DNA of 64,000 nt from Streptomyces sp. ISL-100 (GTDB lineage: Bacteria > Actinomycetota > Actinomycetes > Streptomycetales > Streptomycetaceae). Location: the NCBI RefSeq assembly GCF_018614615.1, contig NZ_JAGGOK010000049.1:122355-186354 (forward strand), given 5' to 3'. The stretch's first letter is position 1. Every line of letters starts with the position of its first letter. The position numbers were made by a program, and so were the translations under genes. The notes under the pieces were generated by a model. It was given only the letters and a program-made list of their open reading frames with translations, was not told where the DNA came from and did no database searches. Below, one piece after another: positions 43,588-52,251 of this stretch.

Positions 43588-44025
43588 ATGCCGCTCAATG
43601 ACATGCCATGGTGGCGCTGGCGCACGAACGTGCGATCGGCGCTGCACATGCTCTCCGACCCCGTCTTCCAGCAGGAGTGCTGGCTGGCAGGTCTCGAGGG
43701 CTACGGAGACGTGACAGACGCCGTGTACCGGCTGGTGGAGGACACCTGGCTGGACAACTGGTCGGCCGAGAAATACGTCGGCACGATATTCCGGGACCCG
43801 CAGGAGGCGTCGCTCGTCGACGTCGCTGTCCTGCGGGTGCTGAAGATCATGCATCAGGTGGGTGCGGACGCGCCCGTATCGGCGTATCTCGAACACCACG
43901 CCTGGCCGGAAGCGGTACGGGCGGCACGTGAGGCGCACGTACGGCTGGCGGCGAACGACGGCGAGGACCCGGACACGGCGCCGCGCACGCTCGAGGTCAT
44001 CCGGATTCTGACCAGAGCGGCCTGA
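43588..44025 (+). CDS. SCO4402 family protein
   Basis: A 145-residue acidic protein: MPLNDMPWWRWRTNVRSALHMLSD, then LAGLEGYGDVTDAVYRLVEDTWLDNWSAEKYVGTIFRD, and a C-terminal LEVIRILTRAA. I recall this family under the NCBI name SCO4402 family protein; its function is unknown, though the size and the Trp-rich helical look recall immunity-type proteins. No toxin gene is adjacent. The start is uncertain (ATG 43588, ATG 43579 or further upstream); the conserved part begins at 43588. It precedes purU by 29 nt and may be co-transcribed. Confidence 0.75.
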   Translation: MPLNDMPWWRWRTNVRSALHMLSDPVFQQECWLAGLEGYGDVTDAVYRLVEDTWLDNWSAEKYVGTIFRDPQEASLVDVAVLRVLKIMHQVGADAPVSAYLEHHAWPEAVRAAREAHVRLAANDGEDPDTAPRTLEVIRILTRAA

Positions 44026-44054
44026 CCCCCGCCGGATATGGAATCCTCGGGGGC

Positions 44055-44945
44055 ATGAGCGACCCGCACCCCGCCCCTTCGTCCGACCGGTCCTCCCCGG
44101 ACCAGTACGTCCTCACCCTCTCCTGCCCGGACAAAAAGGGCATCGTGCACGCCGTGTCGAGTTACCTCTTCATGACCGGCTGCAACATCGAGGACAGCCA
44201 GCAGTTCGGCGACCACGACACGGGTCTGTTCTTCATGCGGGTCCACTTCACGGCGGACGCCCCGGTGACCGTGGAGAAGCTGCGCGCCAGCTTCGCCGCG
44301 ATCGGTGACTCCTTCCGGATGGACTGGCAGATCCACCGCCCGGAGCAGCGGATGCGGGTCGTGCTGATGGTCAGCAAGTTCGGGCACTGCCTGAACGACC
44401 TGCTCTTCAGGGCGCGCACCGGCGCCCTGCCGGTGGAGATCGCGGCGGTCGTCTCGAACCACACGGACTTCGCCGAGCTGGTCGGCTCGTATGACATTCC
44501 CTTCCACCACATTCCGGTGACGCGGGACAACAAGGCGGAGGCGGAGGCGCAGCTCCTTGAGCTCGTACGCTCCGAGAACGTCGAGCTGGTCGTCCTCGCC
44601 CGCTACATGCAGGTCCTCTCGGACGACCTGTGCAAGCAGCTGAGCGGCCGGATCATCAACATCCACCACTCCTTCCTGCCGAGCTTCAAGGGCGCGAAGC
44701 CGTACCACCAGGCGCACGCGCGCGGTGTGAAGCTCATCGGGGCGACGGCGCACTACGTGACGGCCGACCTCGACGAGGGGCCGATCATCGAGCAGGAGGT
44801 CGAGCGGGTTGGCCACGACGTGACGCCGGAGCAGCTGGTCGCGATCGGGCGGGACGTGGAGTGCCAGGCGCTGGCGCGGGCGGTGAAGTGGCACAGCGAG
44901 TACCGCGTGCTGCTCAACGGCCGCCGCACGGTGGTCTTCGCTTAG
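44055..44945 (+). CDS. purU: formyltetrahydrofolate deformylase
   Basis: A 296-residue enzyme that hydrolyses 10-formyl-THF to formate and THF, balancing one-carbon pools. An N-terminal ACT domain (YVLTLSCPDKKGIVHAVSSYL, about 18-90) precedes the formyltransferase fold with MRVVLMVSKFGHCLNDLLFR, the catalytic Asn-His region INIHHSFLPSFKGAKPYHQA, and Asp240 in ADLDEGPIIEQEVERV. Length is normal for PurU and the ACT domain distinguishes it from GART/PurN. It is co-directional with the SCO4402-family gene and convergent with the anti-sigma gene. Confidence 0.95.
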   Translation: MSDPHPAPSSDRSSPDQYVLTLSCPDKKGIVHAVSSYLFMTGCNIEDSQQFGDHDTGLFFMRVHFTADAPVTVEKLRASFAAIGDSFRMDWQIHRPEQRMRVVLMVSKFGHCLNDLLFRARTGALPVEIAAVVSNHTDFAELVGSYDIPFHHIPVTRDNKAEAEAQLLELVRSENVELVVLARYMQVLSDDLCKQLSGRIINIHHSFLPSFKGAKPYHQAHARGVKLIGATAHYVTADLDEGPIIEQEVERVGHDVTPEQLVAIGRDVECQALARAVKWHSEYRVLLNGRRTVVFA

Positions 44946-44986
44946 GTGTCGGGCGCCTGCGCGACGCGGGTCGGGTCGGGGCGCTT

Positions 44987-46378
44987 CTACAGGCGGCTCA
45001 GTGACGCCGCCGCGAAAAGTACGTCGCGGATGGCCTCCCGGTCGCCGTTCTGGCCCGCCGCCGCTTCCTCGGGCGGTACGTGGCCGGATGCCAGCTGGCA
45101 GAATTCGACGCCGTCCAGAGCGACGTGGGCCACCTGGTGGGCGGGGGAGCCGACCGCCGCCGGGGAGTCCAGCGCGATGTACCAGTCGCCGCCGCCCGCC
45201 CCCTCGATCTCCAGGTGGAGCGAGCGGCCGGGCGAGCCCGCGGTCACCAGACTCTGGGACGGGGCCGCGAGACCTGCCCTGCGGCGGGCCGCGAGGGTCG
45301 CCGGGATCAGCCGCGCGGCCAGGTCGATCATGCTGTTGAGGTGCGCGGCGGCCGGCGGCTCGTACGGATAGTCCACAGCGTCCGCGATGTCCCCCGCGTG
45401 CACCCAGCACTCGAACGCCCGGTCCAGCAGCGCGTCGCGCAGGGGCAGGGAGAAGTCGCCGTACGACACGGAGAGCTCCGCCACGCCGCGGCCCGCGAAG
45501 GACACCGTGCGGATCAGGTCGTGGCTCTGCCCGCGCCAGGGTTCGCGGACGGTGCGGGTCGGCGGGAAGTGTGAGCCGCGCCAGTACGACTCGGTGCGCT
45601 CCTCGGGCGATACGGGTCCTTCCGAGCCGAGCGGATCGTCGAGGCCCAGCGCCTTCGCGACCAGGCCGTCCACGCTCATCAGGTGGCCGATGACCCCGGC
45701 GACGGTTGCTTTCCGGTACGTCGCCTCCTCGCCCGTGAACCACTTGAGGCGGACCGGGGCGTGCCATTCCGCGTCGCCGATGTCCCGCAGCAGGGCGTCC
45801 AGGCGCGCGGTCTCGGCGTCGTACGGCGTGGCCCAGCCGGGGACGGGGATGCGGGCGGGCCTGCGGCCGAGGCAGCCGTCGAGCACGCGGTTGCGCAGCA
45901 GCGGGTCGAGGTCGAGGCTGCGCTCGGCGTGGAGCAGGCCGACCGCGTCCCGCAGCCGCAGCGCCTCGTCCGCGCAGGGGGCGCACTCGGTGAGGTGGTC
46001 CTCGACCGCCTTGGTCTCGTCGGACGAGCACGCGGCCAGGGCCCAGGCGCCCAGCAGCGACTTGAGCACGCCGTGGGAAAGGACGGCCGGGGCGGGCGGC
46101 GGTGGCGGTGGGGGCAGGGGAACGGACTCCAGCACCTCGCGGTCGTCCGCCGCCGCTCTCGGTGACGGTATGCGCGGAGCCCGGCCCTCCGGCGGCACGC
46201 GACCGCCCGGATCGTCCGGGCCGTGCGGATTGTCCGGGCCGTGCGGATCTTCTCGACCGGGCGGTCCGGTGGGTCCGTGCGGCCCACCCGCTCTGTGCGG
46301 TCCCTCCGGCCCGTCGCGCGGGTCCGGACCGTGGCCCTCCGGGCCGGTCGAGCCGATCGGCCCGCGTCCCCCGCTCAC
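44987..46378 (-). CDS. zinc-type anti-sigma factor fused to an MDMPI-like domain, with Gly-Pro repeat leader
   Basis: A 463-residue protein with three parts. Residues about 1-60 are a collagen-like Gly-Pro-rich stretch (GPTGPPGREDPHGPDNPHGP). Residues about 100-150 form a ZAS/zf-HC2 anti-sigma domain with the H-x3-C-x2-C motif HLTECAPC. The C-terminal 300 residues are a maleylpyruvate-isomerase/DinB-like domain (ATVAGVIGHLMSVDGLVAKALG, and ECWVHAGDIADAVD). There is no membrane helix. GTG 46378 overlaps the sigma-factor stop by 4 nt, so this should bind and hold that sigma factor. The role of the fused domain, possibly thiol or ligand sensing, is inferred. Confidence 0.8.
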   Translation of the reverse strand: MSGGRGPIGSTGPEGHGPDPRDGPEGPHRAGGPHGPTGPPGREDPHGPDNPHGPDDPGGRVPPEGRAPRIPSPRAAADDREVLESVPLPPPPPPPAPAVLSHGVLKSLLGAWALAACSSDETKAVEDHLTECAPCADEALRLRDAVGLLHAERSLDLDPLLRNRVLDGCLGRRPARIPVPGWATPYDAETARLDALLRDIGDAEWHAPVRLKWFTGEEATYRKATVAGVIGHLMSVDGLVAKALGLDDPLGSEGPVSPEERTESYWRGSHFPPTRTVREPWRGQSHDLIRTVSFAGRGVAELSVSYGDFSLPLRDALLDRAFECWVHAGDIADAVDYPYEPPAAAHLNSMIDLAARLIPATLAARRRAGLAAPSQSLVTAGSPGRSLHLEIEGAGGGDWYIALDSPAAVGSPAHQVAHVALDGVEFCQLASGHVPPEEAAAGQNGDREAIRDVLFAAASLSRL

Positions 46379-46968
46379 CGGTGCTGTCCGTATCCGGGCG
46401 GGGACGAGAGTCCGTGCCCGTCCTGGTAGCGCGGGTTCGCCGTGGACAGCAGTTGCAGCCCGAGCCGCAGCCGCCTGCGCGCCTCGTCCTCGGTGACTCC
46501 CAGGTCGGCCGCCGTCTGCCGGTAGTCCCTGCGCTGGAAGTACGCGAGCTCCAGCGCGGCCCGCAGCGGGGCCGGCATCGACGTCACGATGTAGTCGGCG
46601 CGGGCCGCGGCCGACGCCCTGCGGACCTTCTGCTCCAGCTCCTCCGAGGTGCCGTCGCCACCGCCGTCCCGCAGCGCCGCCGCCTCGGTCTGGCGCAGCC
46701 GGTGCACGGCCTGCCGGTGTGTGAGCTTGGCCACCCAGGACCTCATCGAGCCCTGCTTGGGGTCGTACGCGTCCGGGTTCTCCCAGACATAGCCGAACAC
46801 CTCACGCGTGATCTGGTCGGCCGCCGCGTCGTCGTCGAGCACCCGGTGGGCCAGGCTGTGCACCAGCGAGGCGAACCTGTCGTACAGCTCACCGAGCGCC
46901 GCCGCCTCGCCGCGTGCGAGCCGCTGCTGCATCCTGCGGTCCCAGCGAGGTGGTGCGTCCTTCGCCAT
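46375..46968 (-). CDS. ECF-type RNA polymerase sigma factor
   Basis: A 197-residue sigma-70 family factor. Region 2 is ALGELYDRFASLVHSLAHRVL through VFGYVWENPDAYDPKQGSMRSWVAKLTHRQAVHRLR (about 25-92); region 4 is LRAALELAYFQRRDYRQTAADLGVTEDEARRRLRLGLQLL (about 133-172). A Gly-rich linker separates them. It overlaps the anti-sigma gene by 4 nt, the usual arrangement for co-regulation. The divergent STAS gene at 47160 probably encodes the antagonist of an anti-sigma partner. Promoter targets are unknown; I saw no clear repeat of its own promoter. Confidence 0.92.
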   Translation of the reverse strand: MAKDAPPRWDRRMQQRLARGEAAALGELYDRFASLVHSLAHRVLDDDAAADQITREVFGYVWENPDAYDPKQGSMRSWVAKLTHRQAVHRLRQTEAAALRDGGGDGTSEELEQKVRRASAAARADYIVTSMPAPLRAALELAYFQRRDYRQTAADLGVTEDEARRRLRLGLQLLSTANPRYQDGHGLSSPPGYGQHR

Positions 46969-47159
46969 GCGGCCCCCAACCCTGTGCGCCTGCCCACCGT
47001 GTGCCCCTCGTCACTTCCTTCGAATGTAGTGCGAGCCACTGACAACGCATGCCCCTTTACGGTAAGTGAGTCGCGCCCCGGCCCGGGATGATAATGATCG
47101 GGCCGCGGTACCCTCCAAGAGGTGTGTTTCATGGGAGCGCGGTGGGGCAGCCGCGAGAG

Positions 47160-47579
47160 ATGGAAGCACTAGTTCCGCATCAGCAGAACGAAAGGTCCAG
47201 ACGCGTGACGCTGAAGGTGATCGAGGCCGAGCACAACGCCTGGGCCGTACTGCACGTTTCCGGAGAGCTGGACCTGGTGACCTCACCCGCGGTCCGCCAG
47301 CACGTTCACGACGCCGTCGCGAAGGGCCGACACCGCGTGGTGCTCGACCTGTCCGAGGTGTTCTTCTGCGACTCCAGCGGGGTCGGCGTCATGATCGCCG
47401 CCCGCCGCCTGATGCATTCCTGTGGCGGCGAGCTGCGGCTGATACTGCCCGCTCGCGGAGCCGTCGACGGTTCGCACGTCAACCGGGTGCTCGCCGCCCT
47501 CGGCGTACGCCGCCTCTTCGAGGTGTATCCCGACGTGGCCACGGCCGCGGACGACGAAGCGCAGGCCCTCTCCGCCTGA
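47160..47579 (+). CDS. STAS-domain anti-sigma factor antagonist
   Basis: About 139 residues with one STAS domain: VLHVSGELDLVTSPAVRQHVHDAV, then VVLDLSEVFFCDSSGVGVMIAARRLM, where the Ser of DSSG is the phosphorylation site in the SpoIIAA/BldG class. It should free a sigma factor when dephosphorylated. It is divergent from the sigma/anti-sigma pair with 191 nt between. ZAS anti-sigma factors do not phosphorylate STAS proteins, so its partner kinase is probably a HATPase protein elsewhere, for example that at 53644. Start may be ATG 47160 or GTG 47205 (MTLKVIEAEHN) behind AAAGG. Confidence 0.88.
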   Translation: MEALVPHQQNERSRRVTLKVIEAEHNAWAVLHVSGELDLVTSPAVRQHVHDAVAKGRHRVVLDLSEVFFCDSSGVGVMIAARRLMHSCGGELRLILPARGAVDGSHVNRVLAALGVRRLFEVYPDVATAADDEAQALSA

Positions 47580-47620
47580 GAATGCTCCGGTTGGCCCGCC
47601 CACGTCGTACCCTCCCCCCT

Positions 47621-48142
47621 ATGGACAGCGCAGAGTACGAGCGCAAGACAGCGGCCCGTTTCGCGAGCTTCGACCAGGACGGCAACGGCTACATCGACCG
47701 CGAGGACTTCAGCGCCGCCGCGGCGGCCCTGCTGGCCGAGTTCGGGACGACGGCCCGGTGCGACAAGGGGCAGGCGCTCTACATGGGGGCCGAGGCCTTC
47801 TGGCAGGGCATGGCCGGCATCGCCGACGTGGACGGCGACCAGCGGGTCACCCGCGAGGAGTTCGTCACGGGCGCGGTGAAGCGGCTGCGGGACAACCCGC
47901 AGCGGTTCGCCGAGATCGCCCGCCCGTTCCTGCACGCGGCGATCGCCGTAGCGGCAGAGGCGGACGGCACGGGCGTAACTCCGCAGGCCGCGGGGCGAGT
48001 CCTGCGGGTGCTGGGTGTGGCGGGGGACAGAGCGCAGGCCGTCGCGACGGCGCTCGACGCGGACGGTGACGGTCTGATCAGCGAGAACGAGATCCTGACC
48101 GCCTTCGCCGCGTACTACACGACACCCGGACCGCAAGCGTAG
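47621..48142 (+). CDS. EF-hand calcium-binding protein
   Basis: A 173-residue calmodulin-like protein. Three good EF-hand loops are visible: DQDGNGYIDRED (about 19-30), DVDGDQRVTREE (about 68-79) and DADGDGLISENE (about 147-158); a fourth, between residues 110 and 125, is degenerate (EADGTGVTPQ). This four-site helical layout resembles calerythrin and the Streptomyces CabA/CabD-type proteins, which buffer or sense Ca2+ in the cytosol. It lies 41 nt after the STAS gene in the same direction and may share its transcript. Confidence 0.92.
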   Translation: MDSAEYERKTAARFASFDQDGNGYIDREDFSAAAAALLAEFGTTARCDKGQALYMGAEAFWQGMAGIADVDGDQRVTREEFVTGAVKRLRDNPQRFAEIARPFLHAAIAVAAEADGTGVTPQAAGRVLRVLGVAGDRAQAVATALDADGDGLISENEILTAFAAYYTTPGPQA

Positions 48143-48162
48143 GACCAGCGGTCCTACGCGGC

Positions 48163-49710
48163 CTACTGGGCCTGTGAATAGCGTTCACGCAGCTTGTACT
48201 TGAGGACCTTGCGCAGCGTCTCGTTGCGCGGCAGCGCGTCCACGACTTCAAGCTGCTCGGGCAGTTTGTGTACGGACAGCCCCTGCGCCCGCAGATACGC
48301 GGTGACCTCCTCCAGGGTCAGCGGCGCGGCGCCCGGGGGCTGTTCGACGACGGCGCACACCCGCTCGCCGCGCGCCGCGTCCGGCAGGCCCACCACGGCC
48401 GCGTCTCCCACGCCCGGGTGCCGGTGCAGGAGGTCCTCGATCTCCTTGGCCGAGATGTTCTCGCCCTTGCGGATGATGATGTCCTTCAGCCGCCCGGTGA
48501 GCACCAGATGGCCGGACGCGGTGAGGTGTCCGACGTCACCGGTGATGAGGAAGCCGTCCTTGTCGAAAGCCGCGTTGTGGGCCGGTTCCAGATAGCCCCG
48601 GCACACGGCCTCGCCGCGCAGCCGCACCTCCCCGTCGGAGCCCGCCGACAGGGGCGTGCCGTCCTCGGTGGTGATGCGTATCTCCATGCCCGCGGGCGGC
48701 CGGCCCTCCGTCGTCGCCAGGTTGTCGGCGGTGTCGTCCGGGGCGCCCATTGTGATCATCGGAACCTCGGTCATGCCGTAGCCGTGGGTCAACTGGCAGC
48801 CCATCTCGCGTACGACGGCGTGGTAGATCTCGGGCGGTTTGGGCGCCCCGCCGCCCGCGAGCAGCCGCAAGGTGGGGACGATTTTGCGGGAGGGGTCTTT
48901 TCGCTGCTCGGTCAGGAACATCGAGTAGAAGGCGGTGGACCCGCCCGCGACCGTGACGCCATGCTTGCGGTAGCCGTCGAGCGCGGCGGGCATCGCGAAG
49001 TGCTCGAAGAGGACGGCGGGGAAGCCGTACAGGAGCAGCATCACCAGATAGTCCGGGCCGCCGATGTGCGCGTACGGGAACGCTATGGAGCCGATGTCGT
49101 CCTGGGACAGCCGCAGAGCGTGCGCCAGACACGAGCCGCCCGCTATCAGCGAACGGTCGGTGTGCAGGACACCCTTGGGGTCGGACGTCGTCCCTGAGGT
49201 CCAGTAGATCCAGCGAACCGTGGTGCCGTCGGAAGGCGGCTGCGGGAGCGTTCCCGGGTCCGCTTCCGGAACGTTCCCGTACGCCTCGAAAACGCCACGC
49301 GCGCCCAGCCGGTGCGCCATCTCCGTATGGTCAAAACCGCGCCACTGTCCCGGTACCGCGAAGAAGTCCGCCTTTGACTCCCGCAGCGCGAAGCCGACTT
49401 CGCGCTCCCGGTAGAACGGGATGACCGGCGACTGTACGGCGCCGAGCCTGGCCAGGGCCACGGACAGGAGCACCGTTTCGATCCTGGTCGGCAGCTGCCA
49501 GGCGACCACGCTTCCGGGGCGCACCCCCAGCCCGTACAGCCCCGCCGCGACGCGTTCGGCGCGGTCCCTGAGCTCACCGAAGGTAAGTACGCCGTCGTCC
49601 TGAAGCAGCACGGGCCGCCGCGGTGTGAGCGCGGCGCGGCGGTCGACGAGTTCCCAGAGCGTACGGGAGGCGCCCAGCGCGTGCGCGGTGTCGGTCGCGG
49701 TGTCGGTCAC
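48163..49710 (-). CDS. acyl-CoA ligase (cyclohexanecarboxylate-CoA ligase-like)
   Basis: A 515-residue adenylate-forming ligase. IYWTSGTTSDPKGVLHTDRS is the ATP-binding loop; further motifs are THGYGMTEVPMITMG, GFLITGDVGHLTASGHLVLTGRLKDIIIRKGENISAKEIE, and the C-terminal lysine in NETLRKVLKYKLRE. It groups by look with actinobacterial ligases for cyclic and aromatic acids (AliA, FadD3-type) rather than fatty acids. It should start the pathway encoded across 49.8-58.8 kb by forming the CoA thioester. It is divergent from the amidohydrolase gene, with two copies of the shared palindrome in the 141-bp gap. Confidence 0.88.
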   Translation of the reverse strand: MTDTATDTAHALGASRTLWELVDRRAALTPRRPVLLQDDGVLTFGELRDRAERVAAGLYGLGVRPGSVVAWQLPTRIETVLLSVALARLGAVQSPVIPFYREREVGFALRESKADFFAVPGQWRGFDHTEMAHRLGARGVFEAYGNVPEADPGTLPQPPSDGTTVRWIYWTSGTTSDPKGVLHTDRSLIAGGSCLAHALRLSQDDIGSIAFPYAHIGGPDYLVMLLLYGFPAVLFEHFAMPAALDGYRKHGVTVAGGSTAFYSMFLTEQRKDPSRKIVPTLRLLAGGGAPKPPEIYHAVVREMGCQLTHGYGMTEVPMITMGAPDDTADNLATTEGRPPAGMEIRITTEDGTPLSAGSDGEVRLRGEAVCRGYLEPAHNAAFDKDGFLITGDVGHLTASGHLVLTGRLKDIIIRKGENISAKEIEDLLHRHPGVGDAAVVGLPDAARGERVCAVVEQPPGAAPLTLEEVTAYLRAQGLSVHKLPEQLEVVDALPRNETLRKVLKYKLRERYSQAQ

Positions 49711-49725
49711 GGCAGTCCCCTCACA

Positions 49726-49742
49726 GCTGACGGACAGTCAGA
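49726..49742. promoter_or_regulatory. regulon palindrome, site 1
   Basis: GCTGACGGACAGTCAGA matches TCTGACGG-N-CCGTCAGA at 14 of 16 arm positions. It lies 16 nt before the CoA ligase start codon. Confidence 0.6.
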
Positions 49743-49803
49743 TCATCCGGAGAGCGTAGGGCGCTGCGCCTTGTCGGTCCAGGGGTGCGGGGCTAGCCTG
49801 ATA

Positions 49804-49820
49804 TCTGACGGGTCATCAGA
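49804..49820. promoter_or_regulatory. regulon palindrome, site 2
   Basis: TCTGACGGGTCATCAGA matches the consensus at 14 of 16 arm positions. It lies 32 nt before the amidohydrolase start, 78 bp centre to centre from site 1. Confidence 0.65.
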
Positions 49821-49851
49821 AAAGCGGGATCGCGAGCGCCGGAGGACACCC

Positions 49852-51072
49852 ATGGAACTGCCTCGGATTGTCAGCGTCGACGACCATGTGATCGAGCCGG
49901 CGCACCTCTTCGAGACCTGGCTTCCGGCGAAGTACCGCGAGCGCGGCCCCAAGCCGCTGACCGCCGGAATCGGTGACCTCGCCTACGTGGCGGGCAAGTA
50001 CCGGATCACGATGGATCCCGACGGCCCGCCCACCGACTGGTGGATCTACGAGGACCTCAAGTTCCCGTACAAGCGCAACATCGCCGCCGTCGGCTTCGAC
50101 CGCGACGACATGACCCTGGAGGGCATCACCCGCGCGGAGATGCGGCGAGGCTGCTGGGATCCCAAGGCGAGGCTCGCCGACATGGACCTGAACCACGTCG
50201 AGGCTTCCCTGTGCTTCCCCACCTTTCCCCGCTTCTGCGGGCAGACCTTCGCGGAGGCGCACGACAAGGAGGTCGCCCTCGCCTGCGTGCGCGCGTACAA
50301 CGACTGGATGGTGGAGGAGTGGTGCGGCGACAGCGGGGGCCGGCTGATCCCGCTGTGCATCATCCCGCTGTGGGACATCGGCCTGGCCGTCGCCGAGGTC
50401 AAACGCAACGCGGCACGCGGCGTACGGGCGGTCACCTTCAGCGAGATCCCCACGTACCTGGGACTGCCGTCCATCCACTCCGGCCACTGGGACCCCTTCT
50501 TCGCCATCTGCGAGGAGACCGGCACGGTCGTCAACATGCACATCGGGTCCTCCTCGCAGATGCCCGCCGCTTCCCCGGACGCCCCGCCGGCCGTCCAGGC
50601 CGCCCTCAGCTTCAACAACGCCATGGCGTCGATGATGGACTTCCTCTTCAGCGGCGTACTGGTGAAGTTCCCGCACCTCAAACTGGCCTACAGCGAGGGC
50701 CAGATGGGCTGGATTCCGTACGCCCTGGAACGCGCCGACGACGTATGGGAGGAGCACCGCGCGTGGGGCGGCGTCAGGGACCTGATCCCCGAGCCCCCTT
50801 CGACGTACTACTACCGGCAGATGTTCTGCTGTTTCTTCCGCGACAAGCACGGCGTCGCTTCCCTGGATGTCGTCGGCCGTGACAACGCCACCTTCGAGAC
50901 CGACTATCCGCACGTCGACTCGACGTTCCCGCACACGAAGGAAGTCGCGCTCGATCACGTGAAGGGCCTCGACGACGAGACCGTCTACAAGCTGATGCGC
51001 GGCAACGCCATCCGCATGCTCGGTCTCGACCTGGACCGCGACCGCGTCCCCGTCGCCGTCCGCGCCCGCTGA
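49852..51072 (+). CDS. amidohydrolase family 2 protein
   Basis: A 406-residue TIM-barrel hydrolase of the PF04909 type that includes ACMSD and related decarboxylases. Candidate metal or catalytic positions: SVDDHVIEPAHLFETWL at the N-terminus, VVNMHIGSSSQ, and the late Asp in FETDYPHVDSTFPH. In actinobacterial steroid and terpenoid gene sets such proteins often act on ring-derived CoA intermediates, by hydrolysis or decarboxylation; the step here is unknown. ATG 49852 follows GGAGGA. Its stop overlaps the next start (TGATG), so it leads an operon with two acyl-CoA dehydrogenases. Confidence 0.88.
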   Translation: MELPRIVSVDDHVIEPAHLFETWLPAKYRERGPKPLTAGIGDLAYVAGKYRITMDPDGPPTDWWIYEDLKFPYKRNIAAVGFDRDDMTLEGITRAEMRRGCWDPKARLADMDLNHVEASLCFPTFPRFCGQTFAEAHDKEVALACVRAYNDWMVEEWCGDSGGRLIPLCIIPLWDIGLAVAEVKRNAARGVRAVTFSEIPTYLGLPSIHSGHWDPFFAICEETGTVVNMHIGSSSQMPAASPDAPPAVQAALSFNNAMASMMDFLFSGVLVKFPHLKLAYSEGQMGWIPYALERADDVWEEHRAWGGVRDLIPEPPSTYYYRQMFCCFFRDKHGVASLDVVGRDNATFETDYPHVDSTFPHTKEVALDHVKGLDDETVYKLMRGNAIRMLGLDLDRDRVPVAVRAR

Positions 51073-52244
51073 TGGACCTCACCTACAGCGAGGAGGAAGA
51101 GGATTTCAGGGCGCGCCTGCGCGAGTGGCTGGCGGCCACGCTGCCCACTCTGCCGCCCCGGCCCGACCCGCTGGACTGGCCGGGGCGGCGCGCGTACGAC
51201 ACGGCGTGGCAGCGCCGGCTGTACGACGCCGGGTACGCGGGGCTGCACTGGCCCGCCGACGCCGGCGGGCGCGGCGCCACCCCCACGCAGCATCTGATCT
51301 TCCTGGAGGAGACCGAGCTGGCCGGGGCGCCCTACGTCGGCGCGAACTTCGTGGGCCTGCTGCACGCGGGACCCACCATCGCCGCCGAAGGAACCCGGGA
51401 ACAGCGCGCGCGCTGGCTGCCGCCGATCCTGCGCGGCGACGAGGTCTGGTGCCAGGGCTTCAGCGAACCGGACGCAGGCTCGGACCTCGCGTCGCTGCGC
51501 ACCAGGGCGGTGCGGGACGGGGACACGTACATCGTCACCGGATCGAAGATCTGGACCTCGCACGCGGAGGTCGCCGACTGGTGCGAGCTGCTGGTACGCA
51601 CCGAGGCGGTGAGCGCGACCGTTCCCAAGCACCGGGGCATCACCTGGCTCGCCATGCCGATGAACGCTCCGGGCGTGACCGTAAGGCCGTTGCGAACGCT
51701 CACGGGAACGGCCGAATTCGCGGAGATGTTCCTCGACGAGGTACGCGTACCGGTCACCAACCGCGTAGGGGACGAGAACGGCGGCTGGCGCGTCACCATG
51801 GTCACCCTTTCCTTCGAGCGCGGGACGGCCTTCGTCGGCGAGGTCGTCGCCTGCCGCCGCACCCTCCGGGCACTCGCCGCGGCCGCTCGCGGGAACGGCC
51901 GTTGGGACGATCAGGAAGTGCGCCGCACCCTGGGGCGCCTGAACGCCGAATTCACCGCTCTGTGGCGGCTCACCCAGTGGAACGTCAGCGAAGCGCAGGG
52001 CGCGGGAAGCGAAGGGAGCGTTCCCGGGAACGGCGGTTCCGTCTTCAAGCTGCGCTACTCGCACGCCCGTCAGGAGTTGTACGACGCTGCCGCGCGGGTG
52101 CTCGGCCCCGGTTCCCTGGACCTGTCGCACGACTGGACCCTGGACCGGCTGTCGTCGCTCTCGTACACGATCGCCGCGGGCACGTCCCAGATCCAGCAGA
52201 ACATCGTCGCCGAGCGCATCCTCGGCCTTCCCAAGGGGCGCTGA
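51072..52244 (+). CDS. acyl-CoA dehydrogenase, FadE type (large partner)
   Basis: A 390-residue flavoenzyme. WCQGFSEPDAGSDLASLRTRA, DTYIVTGSKIWTSHAEVADWCELLVRT and RPLRTLTGTAEFAEMFLDEVRVP build the FAD/acyl site. The C-terminal YEGTSEIQ motif reads IAAGTSQIQQNIVAERILGLP, so the usual catalytic Glu is Ala; Glu249 in LSFERG, on helix G, probably replaces it. An insert (GAGSEGSVPGNGGS, about 313-326) carries a CGTTCCCGGGAACG palindrome. It is followed 7 nt later by a shorter dehydrogenase, the gene pair that makes FadE heterotetramers in steroid side-chain breakdown. Confidence 0.9.
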   Translation: MDLTYSEEEEDFRARLREWLAATLPTLPPRPDPLDWPGRRAYDTAWQRRLYDAGYAGLHWPADAGGRGATPTQHLIFLEETELAGAPYVGANFVGLLHAGPTIAAEGTREQRARWLPPILRGDEVWCQGFSEPDAGSDLASLRTRAVRDGDTYIVTGSKIWTSHAEVADWCELLVRTEAVSATVPKHRGITWLAMPMNAPGVTVRPLRTLTGTAEFAEMFLDEVRVPVTNRVGDENGGWRVTMVTLSFERGTAFVGEVVACRRTLRALAAAARGNGRWDDQEVRRTLGRLNAEFTALWRLTQWNVSEAQGAGSEGSVPGNGGSVFKLRYSHARQELYDAAARVLGPGSLDLSHDWTLDRLSSLSYTIAAGTSQIQQNIVAERILGLPKGR

Positions 52245-52251
52245 CGCACTG

